DNA of 64,000 bases from Colletes latitarsis (taxonomy: Eukaryota > Arthropoda > Insecta > Hymenoptera > Colletidae): contig NC_135137.1 in NCBI RefSeq assembly GCF_051014445.1, positions 24,491,501-24,555,500 of the forward strand. Reading direction: 5' to 3'. The stretch's first letter is position 1. Each line of letters begins with the position of its first letter. Of the stretch, positions 18,301 through 27,003 are shown one piece after another. The notes below the pieces were generated by a model. That model saw only the letters and a program-made list of their open reading frames with translations, made no database searches and was not told where the DNA came from. The translations under genes were made by a program, and so were the position numbers.

Positions 18301-20463
18301 TATGAGGGGTGCCTTGAGCACAACTTCGTGCTGCGGGAGGCCCTTACCGACGCGAAGCGACGGCGGAGGGAGTTGGTGGTGGCGTGGCTGGACCTTTCCA
18401 ATGCTTTTGGATCGGTCCCCCACGCCGCCATCTTAAACGCACTGGCCGGTGCCGGTGCCCCCCACGCGATCGTCAACCTCGTCCGGTGTCTATACACCGA
18501 TTGCACGACGAGGGTCCGTACTGCCGAAGGATTCACTGATAGGATCCCCATGCAGTCGGGAGTAAGACAGGGCTGCCCCTTGAGTCCTATACTCTTTAAC
18601 CTGGCAATCGAACCCGTGGTTCGTCAAGCCGCGGAGTCGAGGGCCGGGTACGAGATGGCGGGCTTTAAGGTAGCAGCCCTGGCTTACGCGGATGATATCG
18701 CATTGATCGCGACGTCCCCCGAGGGCATGAGAGGGCTACTGGTTGCAGCAGAGGCCACGGCGCGGAGTCTGGGCCTCGCGTTCAATCCGGGGAAGTGCGC
18801 GACGCTGCACGTCCTTGGAAGCGGCGCGGTGGCCCGGACCGAGTTTGGCCTCAACGAGGGACCCGTTCCAGCGCTCGGAGACGGAGACGCCTATGAGCAC
18901 CTGGGCATTCCCACCGGGGTTCGGATCGACCAGACGCCCTACTCCACGATCCGGGATGTGCTGAGGGACCTGGGAGCGGTGGACCGCTCCCTGCTAGCTC
19001 CGTGGCAGAAGGTGGAAACCCTAAGATCGGTTATAATTCCACGGGTGGATTTCCTGCTACGGGGCGCCAGCGTGAGGAAGTCGGCACTGGCGGAGGTAGA
19101 CAAGGCTGTCAGGCGCGTGGTCAAGGGATGGCTCAATTTGCCACAGCGGGCCAGTGCGGAGGTAGTTTACATCCCCCCGTCGTGGGGAGGATGCGGACTC
19201 CTCCCCCTGGCTGACCTGGCTGATGTGACGACCGTGGCCCATGCGTTCAGGCTTCTGAACGCACGGGACCCGGTCGTTGCATCACTGGCAAGGGCATCCC
19301 TTGATACAGCGGCGCGGGACAAGCTGCGTCGGCCTCCGACAGAGGGGGACCTCGCGGAGTACCTGTCGGGTCGTTTGACCGGGGACTTCGCGTGGCCAAC
19401 CAGCGGATGTGCCTCATTCTGGTCGCGGGTGCGGTCCGCCGCGCTCAGGTCGGCGGCGCGTTTCGGTTTTCGGTGGAAGTGGGACGATGGTCGGGCCGAG
19501 CTCTCGGTGGAGATCGCCTCGCGGGGCGAACCGGTCGTGGTGTCACCAGGAGCGAAGGCGGAGATAATCCGCCGGATGAGGGCGGCAGTGGCTGAGCACT
19601 ACAAAATGACACTGGTCCGGAAACCTGACCAGGGGAAGGTTTTCGGCGTGACCTCCCGCCATGCGGTGAGTAATCACTTCATGCGTGGGGGGTCATTTAC
19701 TCGCTTCGCCGACTGGCGCTTTATCCATCGCGCGCGCCTTGATGTCCTCCCACTCAATGGAGCAATCCGTTGGGGGGAGGGCGATAAACGATGTCGGCGA
19801 TGCGGGTTTAAGCTCGAGAGCCTTCCTCACGTGCTCGGGCACTGCGGCGTTCACTCGGCGGCTCGCCAGCTCCGGCACCACGGCTTGGTCCGCAGGCTCG
19901 CGAGGGCGACCCGTCTTCCGGGCGACCTCCGGGTTGACCGACGTGTCCCGGGTGTCCCCGACGAACTGGCGGCCTTGCGTCCTGACATAGTCGTGACGCA
20001 CGAGCCGTCACGGACCGTCCACCTGGTCGATGTGGCCGTGCCATTCGAAAACACCTTCATGGCCTTCGAAGACGCCAAGGCGGAGAAATTGCGAAAATAC
20101 GCGCCTATAGCGTGTGCTCTCCGCCGGCGCGGCTACACCGTCCATGTGGACGCGTTCATCGTCGGGGCCCTGGGCGCCTGGCACCCGGACAACGAGTCCC
20201 TCCTGAAAACGCTGCGCGTCTCACGGTTCTACGCGAGGACCATGAGACGGCTCATGGTATCAGAGACCATAGCCTGGTCCAGGGACATTTACGTGGAACA
20301 CGTCTCTGGGATCCGGCAGTACCCCGCTCCGACCGCGGCGCCCGAAGCTGACGAGAACGCGGTGGCGTCAAGAAGATTGACTAGCGTGCAAGAGGACCGT
20401 GGGGGTCAAGGGGCCGGATATAATAGCACCAGCGGACTGCCCCGAGCTCGAGAAGACGAGTAG
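15301..20463 (+). CDS. Zinc-finger, reverse transcriptase and restriction-like endonuclease polyprotein, copy A
   Basis: The 1720-residue protein should bind U2 DNA, nick it and prime reverse transcription there. Two CCHH fingers lie at C26/C29/H52/H56 and C66/C69/H85-86/H90. Residues about 95-830 are a Thr/Pro/Arg/Gly-rich linker with Thr runs and an AT-rich, Asn-rich island coded at about 16952-17133. The RT spans about 890-1200, with SSPGPDGITY (901-910), GVRQGCPLSP (1087 on) and the catalytic YADD (1129-1132). A CX2CX8HX4C finger is at C1498-C1515. The endonuclease has RPDIVV (D1562) and LVDVAVPFE (D1577). The ATG at 15301 is the first after the UTR and is shared by all copies with a 5' end. 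A nine-C run (16150-16158) is in frame here. Confidence 0.93.
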   Translation: MAEGSGCVARGNEVIVKFPFPDQFICPYCHRGTTALRRGAAVYQRHEDLGKHLKLHHSGITRRFVCGDCGFTDNSAYALKKVKQHHAASHANGAPNPPAAGAPSAAPGDASASPASGPAGGTGSLREGARSEAPRSAETDRSTTRGGEPPCARRNVPAVAASTSRGKSKSSAPTTTTARTTTGRRTTAATVAGKKPATATLKNFVTVAARRSGSQPEPATAAPRGCSRRVTPTTTFAEVTRGPPAATTGVTTTATARETKRTTPKTPSPAGPMTVGGTTTTQPPPPAGQLTQTNSGNLSSAGRIAPVVVTSTAATTTTTTTITTTTTTTSVVRGSIPAPVVTPPPTRGPTPSPRGTAGGNSTSPPALAARTRARARRAATEPPQQTPGTLRRSRRIRGTPQAVEPVAAERRTPPTTSPAALGCPTPRRGRSARAVSLPPGRGTKGGNTTAPTSPGVGTTRRGRRRRLPAIEESSSGEDEDAEATAAPSSSSPRVDWTVAAPRRGRRRAGLQTPEPGGQGATERRITPPGSAEMVGPSVEAERGRNTDQGPPNISSINGNNNNNNVDFSSRTKDFSRIKRYCDRATSPINFNSSYDNPNQDDQRWDLNFNAIDASRGSPTNAPGSNRGSVCRRTAAPSGATPAVSRGNAAVDRRQTATRGRGSGVDPGTCTRSDPMVTGGKRTQQACGGLRHGPGRNPEAIVERPGRGRGPTRGERTPMAAPRRRGGAEEASERARIVAAAEAVETAEGLEALAALVADFFGSRRSARGRGGAARATGGGGGRPDAAESLGVRPRGDASCNGATGAPSTRTEHVREATRIQRLFRTNRKRAVQEVLAEQSPHCQVPKDIVQGHFSSIYAARDRSEHFPALHHDQPDEGTNEALERPFGSAEVFNRLRRMKKSSPGPDGITYADLRGADPGAEVLTAAYNACRRMELIPSLWKESNTILIYKKGERDDLSNWRPIAMGDVIPKLFAAVMADRLTRWAVQNRRLSPAQKGFLPYEGCLEHNFVLREALTDAKRRRRELVVAWLDLSNAFGSVPHAAILNALAGAGAPHAIVNLVRCLYTDCTTRVRTAEGFTDRIPMQSGVRQGCPLSPILFNLAIEPVVRQAAESRAGYEMAGFKVAALAYADDIALIATSPEGMRGLLVAAEATARSLGLAFNPGKCATLHVLGSGAVARTEFGLNEGPVPALGDGDAYEHLGIPTGVRIDQTPYSTIRDVLRDLGAVDRSLLAPWQKVETLRSVIIPRVDFLLRGASVRKSALAEVDKAVRRVVKGWLNLPQRASAEVVYIPPSWGGCGLLPLADLADVTTVAHAFRLLNARDPVVASLARASLDTAARDKLRRPPTEGDLAEYLSGRLTGDFAWPTSGCASFWSRVRSAALRSAARFGFRWKWDDGRAELSVEIASRGEPVVVSPGAKAEIIRRMRAAVAEHYKMTLVRKPDQGKVFGVTSRHAVSNHFMRGGSFTRFADWRFIHRARLDVLPLNGAIRWGEGDKRCRRCGFKLESLPHVLGHCGVHSAARQLRHHGLVRRLARATRLPGDLRVDRRVPGVPDELAALRPDIVVTHEPSRTVHLVDVAVPFENTFMAFEDAKAEKLRKYAPIACALRRRGYTVHVDAFIVGALGAWHPDNESLLKTLRVSRFYARTMRRLMVSETIAWSRDIYVEHVSGIRQYPAPTAAPEADENAVASRRLTSVQEDRGGQGAGYNSTSGLPRAREDE

Positions 20464-20757
20464 TGGGCGTTCCATCTGGCCACTAGCAGCACAAAGTGTT
20501 TTATATACTACGCTCTTCTATTTTTCTTTTACCTTTTTGATCTAATTTTATCCTACCGGGATGCTAGTCCGGATTCGATCTCGTTATTTTTTTATTCTAG
20601 TCCATTTTATGCTATTTCATTCTATATTTATACTTCTTTCTTTTCTCTTCTTTTCTTTGTTCTGCTCACTGATACTTCTTTTCGTTCCTTTTGCGGCCCT
20701 ATACACCGTCAAATTGCTGTACTCTTTTATATTGTTATTTCTGTTCCTTGTTGTTAC

Positions 20758-20788
<31 letters not shown>

Positions 20789-21059
20789 TCTGTTATTTAT
20801 GTGAATACATACGGTTAAAATCCATATGATGACCTGACAAGGAAGGAGCCAAAATGGACTACCACTTGCACATACCAGTTGGACGCCCAGTGCGAAAATT
20901 AAACGCGAAAGTGTTACGACGATAAGGGCGCAGGGGGACTGTCCCTGCGCCCTTTAAAATTATAATAATTATGTCATATAATGCTATATACATGTATACT
21001 CTGTACCTGATCCCCGGGGCTTCGCCCCGGGGAAACATTTATTGAAATAAAACTGCTTT
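20464..21059 (+). other. Structured 3' UTR of copy A
   Basis: A T-rich stretch with an ATTT microsatellite (about 20757-20790) is followed by two hairpins. The first has a perfect 12-bp stem (AAGGGCGCAGGG 20924-20935 with CCCTGCGCCCTT 20943-20954). The second, 21012-21032, has the stem CCCCGGGGC/GCCCCGGGG. The terminal part from GTATACTCTGTACC to CTGCTTTT is the same in every copy, while the upstream UTR differs between subfamilies. Such a conserved structured end is what the RT of these elements would recognise; that role is inferred. Confidence 0.65.
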
Positions 21060-21227
21060 TATCTGTTCTTATCAGCTTAATATCTGATACACTCCCCATT
21101 GGGGAGTCAGAATATTAATCTGATTTTTGGAAATTGACGGAGCAGTTGGAGCTTGCTCCACCTCTGTCGCGAGTCAGCCTGGCATTGCAGTGCCGCCAGG
21201 ATTGGCTCAATAACTACACAAAAATCA
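21060..21227 (+). repeat. U2 fragment 1 (168 bp target duplication)
   Basis: Runs from TATCTG of the branch-recognition sequence through the U2 3' end to AAAATCA. It lacks the first 37 nt of U2 and any promoter. It differs from the complete gene by CATTGGGG for CATCGGGG, loss of CA near the U2 3' end and A for G after ACAC. It joins directly to coding sequence of truncated copy B, so its 3' box is lost. Confidence 0.9.
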
Positions 21228-24200
21228 ACACCTTAAACTTCACCATTCGGGTATTACGCGTAGGTTTGTATGCGGTGATTGCGGCTTCACCGACAACAGT
21301 GCTTATGCACTGAAGAAGGTGAAGCAGCATCACGCTGCAAGCCACGCGAATGGTGCACCGAATCCTCCTGCCGCTGGTGCACCATCGGCCGCCCCGGGTG
21401 ACGCATCTGCATCCCCGGCCAGCGGACCCGCGGGGGGGACGGGCTCCCTCCGCGAGGGCGCGAGAAGCGAGGCCCCGCGATCCGCCGAAACGGATCGATC
21501 GACCACGCGAGGAGGCGAGCCGCCATGCGCGAGAAGAAACGTGCCAGCGGTGGCGGCGTCGACCTCCCGCGGTAAGTCAAAGTCCTCCGCCCCCACAACG
21601 ACGACGGCGAGGACAACGACAGGGCGGAGGACAACGGCGGCGACGGTGGCGGGAAAGAAGCCCGCCACCGCCACACTGAAGAACTTTGTTACCGTCGCCG
21701 CCAGACGCAGCGGGTCGCAGCCCGAGCCCGCAACGGCTGCACCGAGGGGGTGCAGCAGAAGGGTGACTCCGACCACCACCTTCGCGGAGGTCACCCGGGG
21801 GCCACCGGCCGCCACCACCGGGGTAACGACGACAGCCACGGCGAGGGAAACGAAGAGGACAACGCCCAAGACGCCCTCGCCGGCCGGACCGATGACAGTG
21901 GGGGGGACCACCACCACCCAGCCGCCCCCCCCCCGCCGGACAACTAACCCAGACCAACTCCGGCAATCTGTCGTCGGCCGGTAGGATTGCCCCGGTGGTC
22001 GTAACATCCACGGCGGCCACGACGACGACGACGACGACGATCACGACGACCACGACGACGACCTCGGTGGTGCGGGGGTCAATACCCGCACCGGTCGTGA
22101 CACCACCGCCCACCCGGGGCCCAACTCCACCACCGAGGGGGACAGCCGGCGGCAATTCCACCTCGCCGCCGGCACTCGCGGCCAGGACGAGGGCGCGAGC
22201 CAGGAGAGCCGCCACCGAGCCCCCCCAGCAGACCCCGGGTACATTACGGCGCAGTAGGAGGATCCGCGGCACCCCCCAGGCGGTGGAACCAGTCGCGGCC
22301 GAGAGGAGGACGCCGCCGACGACTTCTCCGGCGGCGCTAGGATGCCCCACCCCAAGGAGAGGAAGAAGTGCCCGGGCCGTGTCCCTCCCGCCCGGGAGGG
22401 GGACGAAAGGGGGCAACACCACCGCCCCCACATCCCCAGGGGTGGGGACGACAAGAAGAGGGAGAAGGAGGAGACTCCCGGCCATCGAGGAGTCGTCGTC
22501 AGGAGAGGACGAAGATGCGGAAGCGACAGCGGCTCCGTCGTCGTCGTCGCCGAGGGTAGATTGGACAGTGGCGGCCCCCAGAAGAGGAAGGAGGAGGGCT
22601 GGGCTGCAGACCCCCGAGCCGGGGGGCCAGGGAGCCACGGAGAGAAGAATAACGCCCCCCGGCAGCGCAGAAATGGTCGGTCCCTCCGTGGAGGCGGAAC
22701 GGGGCCGAAATACGGACCAGGGCCCACCTAATATTAGTAGTATTAATGGTAATAATAATAATAATAATGTTGATTTTAGTAGCAGGACTAAAGATTTTAG
22801 CAGGATTAAAAGGTACTGTGATAGGGCCACGAGCCCCATTAATTTTAACAGCAGTTATGACAATCCTAACCAAGACGACCAGCGATGGGATTTAAATTTT
22901 AACGCAATCGACGCGAGCCGGGGCAGTCCGACTAATGCCCCCGGGTCAAACCGGGGCTCTGTTTGTAGAAGGACCGCGGCCCCGAGTGGTGCAACCCCTG
23001 CGGTCAGTAGAGGGAACGCCGCCGTGGACCGGAGGCAGACGGCGACGAGGGGGAGAGGGAGTGGTGTCGACCCAGGAACGTGCACACGGAGTGACCCGAT
23101 GGTGACCGGAGGTAAGCGGACGCAGCAAGCGTGTGGGGGGCTCAGACATGGGCCGGGGCGGAATCCCGAAGCAATCGTGGAGCGTCCAGGGAGAGGGCGC
23201 GGACCCACCCGGGGCGAGCGGACGCCAATGGCTGCCCCCCGCCGACGCGGCGGCGCCGAGGAAGCGTCCGAAAGGGCGCGAATCGTCGCGGCTGCGGAGG
23301 CGGTGGAGACAGCGGAGGGCTTAGAGGCCCTTGCCGCCCTTGTGGCGGACTTCTTTGGTTCGAGGCGTTCCGCTCGCGGAAGGGGGGGTGCCGCAAGAGC
23401 CACTGGGGGGGGAGGAGGAAGGCCGGATGCGGCGGAGAGTTTGGGGGTGCGTCCCCGAGGGGATGCCAGTTGCAACGGAGCGACCGGGGCTCCTTCTACA
23501 CGGACGGAACACGTCCGGGAAGCCACGCGAATACAGCGTCTGTTCCGAACGAACCGCAAGCGAGCAGTGCAGGAGGTGCTGGCCGAGCAATCTCCGCACT
23601 GCCAAGTGCCCAAGGACATTGTCCAAGGGCACTTTAGTTCTATATATGCGGCTCGGGACCGTTCGGAGCACTTCCCGGCGCTCCACCACGACCAGCCGGA
23701 TGAAGGCACCAATGAGGCACTGGAGAGGCCCTTCGGGTCGGCCGAGGTGTTCAACCGCCTCCGGAGGATGAAAAAATCATCCCCCGGACCGGATGGAATC
23801 ACCTACGCCGACCTGAGGGGGGCCGATCCGGGAGCCGAGGTCCTGACGGCGGCATACAATGCGTGCCGTCGGATGGAGTTGATTCCCTCCCTGTGGAAGG
23901 AGTCTAATACCATCTTGATTTACAAGAAAGGTGAGAGGGATGACCTCAGCAACTGGCGTCCCATCGCCATGGGTGACGTAATCCCCAAGCTCTTCGCGGC
24001 CGTGATGGCTGACCGCCTTACCCGCTGGGCCGTCCAAAATCGACGGCTCTCCCCGGCACAAAAGGGCTTTCTGCCGTATGAGGGGTGCCTTGAGCACAAC
24101 TTCGTGCTGCGGGAGGCCCTTACCGACGCGAAGCGACGGCGGAGGGAGTTGGTGGTGGCGTGGCTGGACCTTTCCAATGCTTTTGGATCGGTCCCCCACG

Positions 24201-26533
24201 CCGCCATCTTAAACGCACTGGCCGGTGCCGGTGCCCCCCACGCGATCGTCAACCTCGTCCGGTGTCTATACACCGATTGCACGACGAGGGTCCGTACTGC
24301 CGAAGGATTCACTGATAGGATCCCCATGCAGTCGGGAGTAAGACAGGGCTGCCCCTTGAGTCCTATACTCTTTAACCTGGCAATCGAACCCGTGGTTCGT
24401 CAAGCCGCGGAGTCGAGGGCCGGGTACGAGATGGCGGGCTTTAAGGTAGCAGCCCTGGCTTACGCGGATGATATCGCATTGATCGCGACGTCCCCCGAGG
24501 GCATGAGAGGGCTACTGGTTGCAGCAGAGGCCACGGCGCGGAGTCTGGGCCTCGCGTTCAATCCGGGGAAGTGCGCGACGCTGCACGTCCTTGGAAGCGG
24601 CGCGGTGGCCCGGACCGAGTTTGGCCTCAACGAGGGACCCGTTCCAGCGCTCGGAGACGGAGACGCCTATGAGCACCTGGGCATTCCCACCGGGGTTCGG
24701 ATCGACCAGACGCCCTACTCCACGATCCGGGATGTGCTGAGGGACCTGGGAGCGGTGGACCGCTCCCTGCTAGCTCCGTGGCAGAAGGTGGAAACCCTAA
24801 GATCGGTTATAATTCCACGGGTGGATTTCCTGCTACGGGGCGCCAGCGTGAGGAAGTCGGCACTGGCGGAGGTAGACAAGGCTGTCAGGCGCGTGGTCAA
24901 GGGATGGCTCAATTTGCCACAGCGGGCCAGTGCGGAGGTAGTTTACATCCCCCCGTCGTGGGGAGGATGCGGACTCCTCCCCCTGGCTGACCTGGCTGAT
25001 GTGACGACCGTGGCCCATGCGTTCAGGCTTCTGAACGCACGGGACCCGGTCGTTGCATCACTGGCAAGGGCATCCCTTGATACAGCGGCGCGGGACAAGC
25101 TGCGTCGGCCTCCGACAGAGGGGGACCTCGCGGAGTACCTGTCGGGTCGTTTGACCGGGGACTTCGCGTGGCCAACCAGCGGATGTGCCTCATTCTGGTC
25201 GCGGGTGCGGTCCGCCGCGCTCAGGTCGGCGGCGCGTTTCGGTTTTCGGTGGAAGTGGGACGATGGTCGGGCCGAGCTCTCGGTGGAGATCGCCTCGCGG
25301 GGCGAACCGGTCGTGGTGTCACCAGGAGCGAAGGCGGAGATAATCCGCCGGATGAGGGCGGCAGTGGCTGAGCACTACAAAATGACACTGGTCCGGAAAC
25401 CTGACCAGGGGAAGGTTTTCGGCGTGACCTCCCGCCATGCGGTGAGTAATCACTTCATGCGTGGGGGGTCATTTACTCGCTTCGCCGACTGGCGCTTTAT
25501 CCATCGCGCGCGCCTTGATGTCCTCCCACTCAATGGAGCAATCCGTTGGGGGGAGGGCGATAAACGATGTCGGCGATGCGGGTTTAAGCTCGAGAGCCTT
25601 CCTCACGTGCTCGGGCACTGCGGCGTTCACTCGGCGGCTCGCCAGCTCCGGCACCACGGCTTGGTCCGCAGGCTCGCGAGGGCGACCCGTCTTCCGGGCG
25701 ACCTCCGGGTTGACCGACGTGTCCCGGGTGTCCCCGACGAACTGGCGGCCTTGCGTCCTGACATAGTCGTGACGCACGAGCCGTCACGGACCGTCCACCT
25801 GGTCGATGTGGCCGTGCCATTCGAAAACACCTTCATGGCCTTCGAAGACGCCAAGGCGGAGAAATTGCGAAAATACGCGCCTATAGCGTGTGCTCTCCGC
25901 CGGCGCGGCTACACCGTCCATGTGGACGCGTTCATCGTCGGGGCCCTGGGCGCCTGGCACCCGGACAACGAGTCCCTCCTGAAAACGCTGCGCGTCTCAC
26001 GGTTCTACGCGAGGACCATGAGACGGCTCATGGTATCAGAGACCATAGCCTGGTCCAGGGACATTTACGTGGAACACGTCTCTGGGATCCGGCAGTACCC
26101 CGCTCCGACCGCGGCGCCCGAAGCTGACGAGAACGCGGTGGCGTCAAGAAGATTGACTAGCGTGCAAGAGGACCGTGGGGGTCAAGGGGCCGGATATAAT
26201 AGCACCAGCGGACTGCCCCGAGCTCGAGAAGACGAGTAGTGGGCGTTCCATCTGGCCACTAGCAGCACAAAGTGTTTTATATACTACGCTCTTCTATTTT
26301 TCTTTTACCTTTTTGATCTAATTTTATCCTACCGGGATGCTAGTCCGGATTCGATCTCGTTATTTTTTTATTCTAGTCCATTTTATGCTATTTCATTCTA
26401 TATTTATACTTCTTTCTTTTCTCTTCTTTTCTTTGTTCTGCTCACTGATACTTCTTTTCGTTCCTTTTGCGGCCCTATACACCGTCAAATTGCTGTACTC
26501 TTTTATATTGTTATTTCTGTTCCTTGTTGTTAC

Positions 26534-26564
<31 letters not shown>

Positions 26565-26835
26565 TCTGTTATTTATGTGAATACATACGGTTAAAATCCA
26601 TATGATGACCTGACAAGGAAGGAGCCAAAATGGACTACCACTTGCACATACCAGTTGGACGCCCAGTGCGAAAATTAAACGCGAAAGTGTTACGACGATA
26701 AGGGCGCAGGGGGACTGTCCCTGCGCCCTTTAAAATTATAATAATTATGTCATATAATGCTATATACATGTATACTCTGTACCTGATCCCCGGGGCTTCG
26801 CCCCGGGGAAACATTTATTGAAATAAAACTGCTTT
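21228..26835 (+). mobile_element. U2-targeted retrotransposon copy B, 5'-truncated
   Basis: It begins at ACACCTTAAAC, inside the first zinc finger coding region of the element, directly after the U2 flank ...AAAATCA. One or two A residues are shared at the junction. The rest is nearly identical to copy A, including the 3' UTR, which ends at U2 fragment 2. The truncation is the usual result of incomplete reverse transcription and shows that B is a separate insertion into U2 fragment 1. Confidence 0.88.
21229..26239 (+). pseudogene. Copy B polyprotein, N-terminus missing and frame split at C10
   Basis: The coding sequence begins at the codon for the first-finger His52, so both Cys of finger 1 are missing; finger 2 is kept. 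A run of ten C (21925-21934) replaces the nine in copy A and shifts the frame. The upstream frame ends at 21984. The downstream frame, whose first ATG is 21995, runs 1414 codons to 26239 and contains the complete RT, CCHC finger and endonuclease with all motifs of copy A. Confidence 0.88.
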
Positions 26836-27003
26836 TATCTGTTCTTATCAGCTTAATATCTGATACACTCCCCATTGGGGAGTCAGAATATTAATCTGAT
26901 TTTTGGAAATTGACGGAGCAGTTGGAGCTTGCTCCACCTCTGTCGCGAGTCAGCCTGGCATTGCAGTGCCGCCAGGATTGGCTCAATAACTACACAAAAA
27001 TCA
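26836..27003 (+). repeat. U2 fragment 2 (168 bp)
   Basis: Same limits as fragment 1 and the same variants (CATTGGGG, ACACAAAAATC). It is followed by GATTTTAAG, which restores the candidate 3' box. Confidence 0.9.

Larger units (their letters stand above)
15137..21059 (+). mobile_element. U2-targeted RLE non-LTR retrotransposon (Utopia-type), copy A
   Basis: The 5.9-kb element has a 5' UTR, one long ORF and a 3' UTR. Its 3' end joins U2 sequence at TATCTG (21060), exactly the part of U2 after GTAG (14966). Upstream stands a complete U2 gene plus about 18 bases. This is the geometry of a target duplication of 168-170 bp. Specific insertion into U2 genes together with a restriction-like endonuclease is the signature of Utopia elements; the other U2-specific family, Keno, is L1/Tx1-like with an APE endonuclease. 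Copy A has an intact ORF. The exact 5' base is inferred from truncated copy B. Confidence 0.85.

Noticed and set aside
20561..20818. ORF of 85 codons in the 3' UTR of copy A and its counterparts in other copies
   Set aside because: It is Phe/Leu-rich only because of T-rich UTR sequence and ATTT repeats, and it is not preserved between subfamilies.
15137..21059. Assignment to Keno, the other U2-specific family, or to R2
   Set aside because: Keno is L1/Tx1-like with an APE endonuclease, whereas this ORF ends in a restriction-like endonuclease. R2 targets 28S rDNA and its target is not present here.
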